Shown: positions 57,702-64,000 of the stretch, piece after piece | Numbering within the stretch: position 1 is the stretch's first letter | Layout: the number at the start of each line of letters is the position of its first letter | Source of the DNA: Nonomuraea candida | GTDB lineage: Bacteria > Actinomycetota > Actinomycetes > Streptosporangiales > Streptosporangiaceae | Direction of reading: 5' to 3' | DNA: 64,000 bases | Assembly: GCF_000725485.1 (NCBI RefSeq) | Contig: NZ_JOAG01000013.1 | Span: 62,001-126,000 of the forward strand | The notes under the pieces: model-generated | The model's input: the letters and a program-made list of their open reading frames with translations, nothing else | Told to the model about the DNA's origin: nothing | The model's database searches: none | Position numbers and translations under genes: made by a program

Positions 57702-58858
57702 GAGGCCGCCGGCGGCAGCCGGACGAGCACCCGGAAGCCGGGCCCGTCGGAGCGCGGCCCGAGGGTGGCGGAGCCGCCGCACGCGGCGGCGCGCTCGCGG
57801 ATGCCGATCAGGCCGTTGCCGCCGGAGGGCAGCGCCGTGTCCCGGCCGCGGCCGTCGTCGGTGATGTCGATCATGAATGCGTGGTCCTGCCAGGTGAGGG
57901 AGACGTCGGCGCGGGTGGCGCCCGCGTGCTTGACGATGTTGGTGAGGGCTTCCTGGGTGATCCGGTACGCGGCCACCTCGGTGTCGGGAGACAGCGGCCG
58001 GGGCTCACCCGCGGTGGAGTATGTCACGTCGAGCCCGGTCGCCCGGACCTTGTCGGCCAGGTCGGGCAGCGCCGTGATCGTGGGCTGCGGGCCGCGCGGG
58101 CCCTCCTCCTCCTTGAGCACGTTCAGCAGGCGGCGGAGCTGGACCATCGCGTCGCGCCCGGAGGCGGCGATGGCGTCGAAGGCGGCCACGGCCCTGGCCG
58201 GGTTCGCCTCGACCGCCACGGGGCCGGCCTCGGCCTGCACCACCATGACGCTGACCGCGTGGGCGAGGATGTCGTGCATGTCGCGGGCGATCCTGGCCCG
58301 CTCGCGCTCGGCGGCGCGCTCGGCCTCGACCTCGCGCTCGCGGACGAGCTGGGCCGCCCGCTCCTCCAGCGCGGCGGCGTGGGCGCGGGAGGCCGCGGCG
58401 GCCCGGCCGATCGCGTACGCGGCCACGAAGAGCACGATCCCGCGCACCGCGGTCTCGGCCGAGCCGATGACGAGCAGCCCGCCGCCGAGCGTGAACAGGG
58501 CCAGCGACCAGCGCTGCCACCAACCGGAGTAGGCGGCCACCGTGTAGAGGGCGACCATCGCCGTGTACCAGATCGGCTGGGCGGCCACCTCGTCCACGAG
58601 GTCGTAGAAGCCGGTGGGGATGACCGCGGCCAGCAGCACCGCCACCGGCGCGCGCCGCCGCCAGACCAGCGGCACGGCCGAGGCGACCACGACCACGTAG
58701 CCCCACCAGTGCCAGGGCCCGCCCCACGGGTTGTCGCGGGAGATGAACGGCCACAGTTGCACGACCAGCACCGCTGCCGCGAGCGTGCCGTCCACCAGGG
58801 TCGGGGGCAGCGCGCCGTACCAGCGGCGGAGCCGTGAGACATACTGCGACTCGGACAT
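57698..58858 (-). CDS. Two-component sensor histidine kinase (HPK7-like)
   Basis: A 386-aa membrane kinase. Several N-terminal helices form a membrane sensor (TLAAAVLVVQLWPFI; YVVVVASAVPLVW; SLALFTLGGGLLVIG). The phospho-His is in RIARDMHDILAHAVSVMVVQ (HisKA_3). The ATPase domain has VAAYRITQEALTNIVKHAGA (N-box) and ITDDGRGRDTALPSGGNGLI (G-box) with GIRERAAA. It is the NarL-type partner of the downstream regulator. The gap to the upstream membrane protein gene is 23 bp, so all three are likely cotranscribed. Confidence 0.94.
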   Translation of the reverse strand: MSESQYVSRLRRWYGALPPTLVDGTLAAAVLVVQLWPFISRDNPWGGPWHWWGYVVVVASAVPLVWRRRAPVAVLLAAVIPTGFYDLVDEVAAQPIWYTAMVALYTVAAYSGWWQRWSLALFTLGGGLLVIGSAETAVRGIVLFVAAYAIGRAAAASRAHAAALEERAAQLVREREVEAERAAERERARIARDMHDILAHAVSVMVVQAEAGPVAVEANPARAVAAFDAIAASGRDAMVQLRRLLNVLKEEEGPRGPQPTITALPDLADKVRATGLDVTYSTAGEPRPLSPDTEVAAYRITQEALTNIVKHAGATRADVSLTWQDHAFMIDITDDGRGRDTALPSGGNGLIGIRERAAACGGSATLGPRSDGPGFRVLVRLPPAAS

Positions 58859-58881
58859 AAGCCCCCATTTTGCCCGTCGCG

Positions 58882-59592
58882 TCATGCTGCGGCGACCGCG
58901 GCGCGGGCGCGCGGCCGGCCCGCGAACGGCAGGAACGCGACCAGCAGGAACAGGGCGCCGACCGGGATGAGGTCCTTGCTCGCGAACGGCACCGCCAGGT
59001 TGGCCAGCATCAGCACCGGCACCCACGCCTTGACCAGGCGCTTCGCCGCGAGCTGACCGACCAGGGCGAGCTGGGCCAGGTAGAACAGGAACGGGCCGCC
59101 GTCGTAGACGACCAGCGACATCCCCGGCACGCTCTTCACCTGGGAGAACAGCACGCTCATGCCGGCGTGGTCGGCGGCCGTGAACCCGACCGCGATGTCG
59201 ATCCCGAACTGCGCGAGCAGCGTCGCGATGCCGGCCAGCCCGGCCACCGCGCTCACGGTGGACAGCGCGTCCCGGCCCGCGAGGGCGCGCAACCGCCAGA
59301 AGATCTGGACGAACAGGACAAGCGCCACCATGAAGGCCAGGTGGCCGGTGGTCCAGGCGAGGCCGGGGCCGCGGCTGCCGTCGAACCCGTCGATGATGCG
59401 GATCACCCCGTAGGCGAAGACGAGCAGGGGCGCCGCGACGAAGGCGACGCGGGCGCCGGTGCGGACGTCGGCGCGAGGGGTGGTGTGGGTGTCGGTGCGA
59501 GGGGTGGTGTGGGTGTCGGTGCGAGGGGTGGTGTGGGTGTCGGTGCGGGAGGCGGTGCGGGTGTCGGTGCGGGTGTCGGTGCGGGAGTTCAT
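58882..59592 (-). CDS. Multi-pass membrane protein of the two-component operon
   Basis: A 236-aa protein with about six transmembrane helices (VAFVAAPLLVFAYGVIRIID; LAFMVALVLFVQIFW; AVAGLAGIATLLAQFGIDIA; GPFLFYLAQLALVGQLA). The N-terminal 50 residues are an imperfect repeat (RTDTHTTPRTDTHTTPRTD) at DNA 59459-59585. It does not match a family I can name with confidence; the fold is DUF4386-like. Located 23 bp upstream of the kinase gene, it may be a sensory partner or the target. ATG 59592 lacks a strong RBS. Confidence 0.7.
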   Translation of the reverse strand: MNSRTDTRTDTRTASRTDTHTTPRTDTHTTPRTDTHTTPRADVRTGARVAFVAAPLLVFAYGVIRIIDGFDGSRGPGLAWTTGHLAFMVALVLFVQIFWRLRALAGRDALSTVSAVAGLAGIATLLAQFGIDIAVGFTAADHAGMSVLFSQVKSVPGMSLVVYDGGPFLFYLAQLALVGQLAAKRLVKAWVPVLMLANLAVPFASKDLIPVGALFLLVAFLPFAGRPRARAAVAAA

Positions 59593-59754
59593 GCCGGAGA
59601 TCCTCCGGCCGGGGAGGGGGCCGGGGCATCGCCGGTGCGAGGGATTCGGGGGCTCACTCGCAGGAGGGAGGAGAAATGGGTCGTACCGGCGATTCGCGGT
59701 GGGGGTGCCTTTGACCAGGATTTTCGGTGTTCGACCAGCACCGAGGAGACCACC

Positions 59755-60981
59755 TTGTTGAGAATCGCCGCCACCGGCCTCGCCCTCGCCCTCACCACCG
59801 CGCTCGTGGCCGCGCCCGCCCAGGCGGTCGCACCCGTGACCACCCAGAAGGCCACGCCGGCGCCCTCCTGCCCGGAGCCGACCACCGCGCCGGCCGACCT
59901 CGACGCGCCGGTGCCGCCGATCAACCCGGCGGCGCTGGCCAGGTCGATCCACGGCCTGCCGGCGGCCGACGCCACCGCGGCGGTCGTGCGGGTGGGCGGC
60001 ACGAGGGGCTCGTGGCGCGGCGTCAGCGGGATCGCCGCCCTGGACGGCCGGCGCAAGGCGTCCGAGCACGCACGGTTCCGCGCCGGCAGCGTGACGAAGA
60101 TGTTCACCACCGCGGTCGTGCTGCAGCTCGTGGCCGAGGGCAGGATCTCGCTCGACGGCACCGTCCAGGAATACCTGCCCGGCCTGCTGCCCGGCTCCTA
60201 CCCCGAGATCCGCGTCGGCCAGCTCCTCGACCACACCAGCGGCCTGCCCGCGCCCGACCTGCCGGACGGCTTCGAGTACGTCTACGAGACCCGGTTCAAG
60301 AAGTGGATGCCGGAGGAGTACGTGGCCCTGGCCGTGCGCAACCCGATCGAGTTCACCCCCGGCAGCAAGCAGCACTACCTCAACATCAACACGTTCGTGG
60401 CCGGGATGCTGATCGAGAAGGTCACCGGCAGCACGTACGAGCGGCAGGTCACCGAGCGCGTCCTGCGGCCCGTCGGGATGCGGCACAGCTACCTGCCCGG
60501 CGCCTCGGTCCGCCTCGGGGGCCCGCGCCACCAGGGCTACCAGGCGGTCCCCAAGGGCTTCCCCGGCTCCCTCCCCTACCGCGACGGGTACGTGGTGGAC
60601 ATGACGCACACGAGCGTCACCTCCACCTGGGCCTCGGGCGACCTCGTCTCGACGGCCGCCGACCTGGAGAAGTTCGTCAAGGCGCTGTTCTCGGGCAAGG
60701 TCGTGCCGCCCGCCCAGCTTGAGGCGATGTTCACGGTTCCGGACGTCACGATGTACGGCAGCTGCGAGCCGGCGGCCTACACCTCGGGCATGACCAGGAT
60801 GGTGCTGCCCGGCGGGATCGTCGGGTACGGCAAGACGGGGGCGCGCTGGGGTTACTCCTCGGGCGTCGGCGCGACCCGGGACCTGTCGCGCGCGCTGGTC
60901 TACTCGGTCAACTCCACCGACGCCAAGGCTTCGGGCCAGAACCAGCGCACGATGGGCATCGTCCTCGCCTCCTTCTCCTGA
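59755..60981 (+). CDS. Secreted serine hydrolase (beta-lactamase/DD-peptidase family)
   Basis: A 408-aa exported class C-like penicillin-binding protein. The signal peptide is LRIAATGLALALTTALVAAP. Active-site motifs are ARFRAGSVTKMFTTAVVLQL (SxxK), HYLNINTFVAGMLIEK (YxN) and GYGKTGARWGYSSGVG (KTG box). GLLDHTSGLPAPD-like sequence (QLLDHTSGLPAPDLPDG) is family-typical. GAGGAG at 59743-59748 supports TTG 59755 or TTG 59758. It is a D-alanyl-D-alanine carboxypeptidase or esterase; a resistance role is not implied. A hairpin follows the stop. Confidence 0.92.
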   Translation: MLRIAATGLALALTTALVAAPAQAVAPVTTQKATPAPSCPEPTTAPADLDAPVPPINPAALARSIHGLPAADATAAVVRVGGTRGSWRGVSGIAALDGRRKASEHARFRAGSVTKMFTTAVVLQLVAEGRISLDGTVQEYLPGLLPGSYPEIRVGQLLDHTSGLPAPDLPDGFEYVYETRFKKWMPEEYVALAVRNPIEFTPGSKQHYLNINTFVAGMLIEKVTGSTYERQVTERVLRPVGMRHSYLPGASVRLGGPRHQGYQAVPKGFPGSLPYRDGYVVDMTHTSVTSTWASGDLVSTAADLEKFVKALFSGKVVPPAQLEAMFTVPDVTMYGSCEPAAYTSGMTRMVLPGGIVGYGKTGARWGYSSGVGATRDLSRALVYSVNSTDAKASGQNQRTMGIVLASFS

Positions 60982-60999
60982 TCACCTGCCGGGGCCCTG

Positions 61000-61031
61000 C
61001 GAGATGTGAGGACCGGGGCCCCCACATCTCG
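61000..61031. terminator. Hairpin terminator
   Basis: CGAGATGTG (61000-61008) and CACATCTCG (61023-61031) pair perfectly over a GC-rich 14-nt loop. It lies 19 bp after the hydrolase stop and 14 bp from the end of the convergent small ORF, and could serve both. Confidence 0.7.
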
Positions 61032-61044
61032 GACGGCATCGCGG

Positions 61045-61188
61045 TCAGCGGCGCCGCCTCCTCCGCCGGCGCGCCCGGCCGCCGCCCGCGCCGCGGTTGC
61101 CCCTGGTGGGAGCGGTCGGCTCAGGCCCGGGAATCCCGGGCACGGGCCGGCGGAATGACGTGAGTCCCAGATATCGCTGTATGGCCAT
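61045..61188 (-). CDS. Small arginine-rich protein
   Basis: A 47-aa ORF (MAIQRYLGLTSFRRPVPGIP, then GPEPTAPTRGNRGAGGG and a run of seven or more Arg at the end). GAGGGGGACACC immediately precedes ATG 61188, an unusually good RBS for a random frame. It is too short for a 60-residue cutoff. No family is recognised; the basic tail could bind nucleic acid or be a modified or exported peptide. It ends against a bidirectional hairpin. Confidence 0.5.
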   Translation of the reverse strand: MAIQRYLGLTSFRRPVPGIPGPEPTAPTRGNRGAGGGRARRRRRRRR

Positions 61189-61315
61189 GGTGTCCCCCTC
61201 GTGGACCCTGGGGTGCGGGCACCGGACACTCCTCGCCCGGCGCCGCCGGACTGACTGGGTCCCCTACCCGGCGGCCTGCCGCAAAACACTCTGACCTGGG
61301 ATTATTTGCCCGGGA

Positions 61316-61969
61316 TCACTTATTGGACAGCTTGCGGCGCTTGAACATCGGGTGCTTGGTCTCCCAGTAGCGCCAGCCCTCCACCCGGGACGGCACGTTG
61401 GCGATGCCGGCGGCCACCTTGACGCGCTGACACGTGCCGAGCACCGACCAGGACGACCAGCCGACGCGGTAACCGAACACGCGGTACCACATGTTGCCGT
61501 ACATTCCGTCGCTGATTTCCCGGGTGTATTCGTGGCCGCTGTAGACCATGTGCCGTTCTTCGAGGTGCGGCAGGCCGAGCCGGCGGAGGTTGTAAAGGAC
61601 CTCGCCCTTGTCGATGACTTTTTCGGCCTCGTTCTCCGTCTCCAGGAACGCCGTCACCTCGTGCTCGCGCGTGACCGACACCGTCATCGAGCCGCCGGGG
61701 CCGTCGATGTAGCGGGTGCGGGGCACGAAGAAGTTGCGCGGCGACATCTGGTGGATCCGCCAGAAGGTGTGCGGCCTGCAGTTTCTGCCACCGTCGTCGT
61801 CGTGCCCGTGGGTGTTGCGGAACCCGTGGGTGAGCTTGTCGCCGTGGTGGTGGCCGTCGCGGTCGTCGCGGGAGTCCGCGCTCGCCGCCGGGGCCAGGGT
61901 GACGGCCAGCGCCGCCGCGAGGAAGCCGCGCATGCCGGGCAGCGCCATTTTTCGCATTGAGGTGAACAA
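61316..61969 (-). CDS. Secreted His/Asp-rich protein of unknown function
   Basis: A 217-aa exported protein. AAAGGAAC sits 6 nt before TTG 61969 (ATG 61957 is the alternative). The signal peptide contains GFLAAALAVTLAPAASADS, followed by a His/Asp-rich metal-binding-like segment (DRDGHHHGDKLTHGF and HGHDDDGGR). The mature part has a beta domain (GSMTVSVTREHEVTAFLETE; VLGTCQRVKVAAGI) with tryptophans typical of carbohydrate- or cell-wall-binding proteins (GWSSWSVLG; GWRYWETKHPMF). Family unknown. Likely secreted at high level; metal binding is inference. Confidence 0.75.
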   Translation of the reverse strand: MFTSMRKMALPGMRGFLAAALAVTLAPAASADSRDDRDGHHHGDKLTHGFRNTHGHDDDGGRNCRPHTFWRIHQMSPRNFFVPRTRYIDGPGGSMTVSVTREHEVTAFLETENEAEKVIDKGEVLYNLRRLGLPHLEERHMVYSGHEYTREISDGMYGNMWYRVFGYRVGWSSWSVLGTCQRVKVAAGIANVPSRVEGWRYWETKHPMFKRRKLSNK

Positions 61970-62275
61970 TTTACCGTTCCTTTCGGAATGCGACGCACAT
62001 GGTCGCCAGACCGGTACGATGTTTACAGTTGCCGCGAGCCAGATGACAACGCCACGCCGAAGTCGAATTTCCCGTACCGGGAAAGAGCCGGTGAAAGACC
62101 GTCGATATAGGACGGCCATTCGGCAAAGAAATTCCTTTGCCGCGCGGCGTTCACGGCGCGTGCCGGGGCGGCTTCGCCCCGTGTCCCGCCATAGCGAGAT
62201 GCGCCGGCGTTGAGTCGGACGGCGCGGTTCCCACGTACCTCCCTACGGCAGATTCCGGGTTCCGGGAGGTACGTC

Positions 62276-63382
62276 ATGCACCGAAGAGTCAGCCTGCTCG
62301 CCGCCATCGCGCTCGCCCTGGCGGGCGCCCTGGTCCCCGCGGGCGGCGCGCAGGCCCGCGCCGTGAACGGGCTCGGCCCCAGGCCCGTGGAGTGGAGCGC
62401 GACGGACTCGCCGTCGCAGCGCAGGACCGTCTCGCAGTACTGGACCACGCGGCGCATGCTCGCCGCGCAACCCCTGGACACACCCGCGCCCCGGCGCGGC
62501 GCGCGGCCTTCGCTGGGCGACGCGTGGGCCGCGCGCGGCTCGGCGAACACCACCACGAGGCGCTCGCCGTGGACCTTCCGCGGCTCCTCCTGGTCGGTCG
62601 GCGGCACCGCCCCCGTCACCCCCGCCACCACCGTGACCGGCACGGGCACGACCGCGACCGAGGCCGCCGCGGGGCGGGGCGCGCTGGTGCCCAACAGCCG
62701 GGGCCTGCGGTGGACGGACGGCGGGGCGATCGTGCGCACGACCGGGCGGGTCTTCTTCACCACCGCCGACGGCCGCAACTCCTCCTGCTCCGGCTCGGCC
62801 GTGACCAGCGCGAACGAGAGCGTCGTGATCACGGCGGGCCACTGCGTGAAGCTGAACGGCGCCGCCCACCGCAACTGGGTGTTCGTGCCGGCCTTCGACG
62901 ACGGCAGGCGGCCGTTCGGCACCTGGGTGGCCGCCAGGATGCTCACCACCCGGCAGTGGAACGCCAGGGAGGACATCAACTTCGACCTGGCCGCCGTCGT
63001 GGTGGCCCCGCTGAACGGCCGCACGCTGACCGACGTCGTGGGCGGCCAGGGCGTGGCCTTCAACCAGCCCAGGCAGCGGCAGATGTACGCCTTCGGCTAT
63101 CCGGCGGCCGAGCCGTTCGACGGATCGGACCTGATCTACTGCAGCGGGCGGTCGTTCAACGACACCGTCATGACCGCCGACCAGGGGCTGCGCTGCGGCA
63201 TGACCGGCGGGTCGAGCGGCGGGCCGTGGTTCCAGGGGTTCGACGAGTCGACGGGGCTGGGCTGGCTGAACTCGGTCAACAGCTTCACCTACAACTTCGC
63301 CCCGAACTTCATGTTCGGCCCCTTCTTCGGCGACGAGGCCATGTCCGTCTACCAGGCCGCCCAGAACATCAACGAGCTCTGA
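62276..63382 (+). CDS. Secreted trypsin-like serine protease
   Basis: A 368-aa exported S1 peptidase. A signal peptide (LLAAIALALAGALVPAGGAQ) and a Thr/Arg-rich pro-region of about 120 residues precede the catalytic domain. The triad is SVVITAGHCVKLNG (His), INFDLAAVVVAPL (Asp) and CGMTGGSSGGPWFQGF (Ser). GGGAGG before ATG 62276 fixes the start. It is a glutamyl-type or chymotrypsin-like protease secreted by streptomycetes and relatives; substrate specificity is not evident. A divergent secreted protein gene lies 307 bp upstream. Confidence 0.93.
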   Translation: MHRRVSLLAAIALALAGALVPAGGAQARAVNGLGPRPVEWSATDSPSQRRTVSQYWTTRRMLAAQPLDTPAPRRGARPSLGDAWAARGSANTTTRRSPWTFRGSSWSVGGTAPVTPATTVTGTGTTATEAAAGRGALVPNSRGLRWTDGGAIVRTTGRVFFTTADGRNSSCSGSAVTSANESVVITAGHCVKLNGAAHRNWVFVPAFDDGRRPFGTWVAARMLTTRQWNAREDINFDLAAVVVAPLNGRTLTDVVGGQGVAFNQPRQRQMYAFGYPAAEPFDGSDLIYCSGRSFNDTVMTADQGLRCGMTGGSSGGPWFQGFDESTGLGWLNSVNSFTYNFAPNFMFGPFFGDEAMSVYQAAQNINEL

Positions 63383-63473
63383 CGCCCCGGACGGGCCCGG
63401 ACGACGCAGGGCTGCCCGGGAAGCCGATGGTGCGGCATGATGGCCGGGGACCCCCACGCTCTGGAGGCAGGCC

Positions 63474-64000
63474 ATGCCGCCGACCGCCGACCCGTTGCCG
63501 CTGCTCAAGAGCCTCATCGCCATCGACTCGGTCAACCCCGACCTCTCCCCGGGCGGCGCGGGCGAGTCGGCCGTGGCCGGGTTCTGCGCGCGGTGGCTGG
63601 GCGAGCGGGGGTTCGAGGTCCACCGCCTGGAGCGGCGGCCCGGCCGCCCCTCGGTGGTGGCCGTGGCCCGGGGCACGGGCGGCGGGCGCTCGATCATGCT
63701 GAACGGGCACCTCGACACGGTCGCGTACGGCACGTACGACGGCGAGCCGCTCACCCCGCACGTCCGGGACGGCAGGATCTACGGCCGGGGCGCGTTCGAC
63801 ATGAAGAGCGGCGTCGCCGCCATGATGGCCGCGGCGGCGCGCGCGACCGCGGACGGCCCGCTGCGCGGGGACGTCATCGTGGCCTGCGTCGCCGACGAGG
63901 AGCACGCCAGCGCCGGCACCGAGGAGGTGCTGGAGAAGTTCACCGCGGACGCGGCCGTCGTGACCGAGCCGAGCCTGCTCCAGGTGACGACGGCGCACAA
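63474..64000 (+). CDS. M20 family metallo-deacylase (ArgE/DapE-like), 5' part
   Basis: The first 175 codons of a zinc deacylase that runs out of the window. It contains IMLNGHLDTVAYG (HxD metal motif), IYGRGAFDMKSGVAAMMAAA (GRGAxDMK, bridging Asp), and CVADEEHASAGTE with the catalytic Glu-Glu pair. GGAGG 7 nt before ATG 63474 marks the start. The group includes acetylornithine deacetylase and succinyl-diaminopimelate desuccinylase; the substrate cannot be decided without the rest. Confidence 0.9.
   Translation, partial: MPPTADPLPLLKSLIAIDSVNPDLSPGGAGESAVAGFCARWLGERGFEVHRLERRPGRPSVVAVARGTGGGRSIMLNGHLDTVAYGTYDGEPLTPHVRDGRIYGRGAFDMKSGVAAMMAAAARATADGPLRGDVIVACVADEEHASAGTEEVLEKFTADAAVVTEPSLLQVTTAH

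Noticed and set aside
60900..61289. 129-aa minus-strand ORF
   Set aside because: It mainly runs antisense to the hydrolase end and across the hairpin; the 47-aa ORF in another frame has the RBS.

Overview
The window is high-GC DNA from a multicellular actinomycete. The best guess is the Streptosporangiaceae (Nonomuraea-like). This is inferred from GC-rich codon use, many GTG and TTG starts, dense one-component regulators, an SAM-methyltransferase of the Methyltransf_19 type, a DUF5994 protein and an Fxs-type RiPP locus. No rRNA, CRISPR array, intact prophage or insertion sequence is present. It is mostly chromosomal-arm style accessory DNA.

Layout. 1-3.1 kb: tail of a minizincin protease, an MFS exporter, a PspC protein, a glutaryl-CoA dehydrogenase-type enzyme and tRNA-Lys(UUU). 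3.1-5.1 kb: a decayed TPR/pentapeptide-repeat locus beside the tRNA. 5.1-10 kb: PH-domain membrane protein, phosphotransferase, DedA, epimerase, DoxX and TetR. 10-15.4 kb: an AtzG-like/amidase pair divergent from a metallo-beta-lactamase hydrolase over a long AT-rich inverted repeat, then an apparently autoregulated operon (TetR, membrane protein, SDR, AraC) whose perfect palindromic operator abuts the first start codon. 15.4-25.6 kb: STAS protein, hypothetical proteins, WYL and ArsR regulators, NmrA protein, acyltransferase, glycosyltransferase, CDGSH protein, methyltransferase and heme-oxygenase-like enzyme. 25.7-35 kb: ABC exporter, SDR, XRE regulator, CNNM-type transporter and two methyltransferases. 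35-42 kb: Ser/Thr kinase, Rrf2 regulator with a clear operator, MFS, MBL hydrolase and an OmpA-domain lipoprotein.

The most interesting locus is 42.1-49.1 kb: a radical-SAM/SPASM enzyme (FxsB-like), a convergent NB-ARC/TPR protein (FxsT-like), a divergent 63-aa precursor peptide (FxsA-like, with its own RBS and textbook terminator), then a STAND-type P-loop/TPR ATPase and a membrane-anchored coiled-coil protein. The precursor keeps an Fxs-type leader. However, it ends FREES rather than the family's eponymous FxSxx-COOH and carries three candidate Phe-x-X motifs in its last 15 residues. The locus therefore looks like a variant cyclophane RiPP coupled to conflict-system-like ATPases.

49-64 kb: MFS, then a run of exported proteins on the minus strand (GDPD, TIM-barrel isomerase, PQQ-type sugar dehydrogenase with PKD, HtrA), a three-gene membrane protein/histidine kinase/response regulator operon, a beta-lactamase-family hydrolase, a small Arg-rich ORF, a secreted protein, a trypsin-like protease and the start of an M20 deacylase.

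Across the window, short tandem duplications recur exactly at gene 3' ends and include the last codons and the stop. These are listed as repeats and treated as one cross-window finding.
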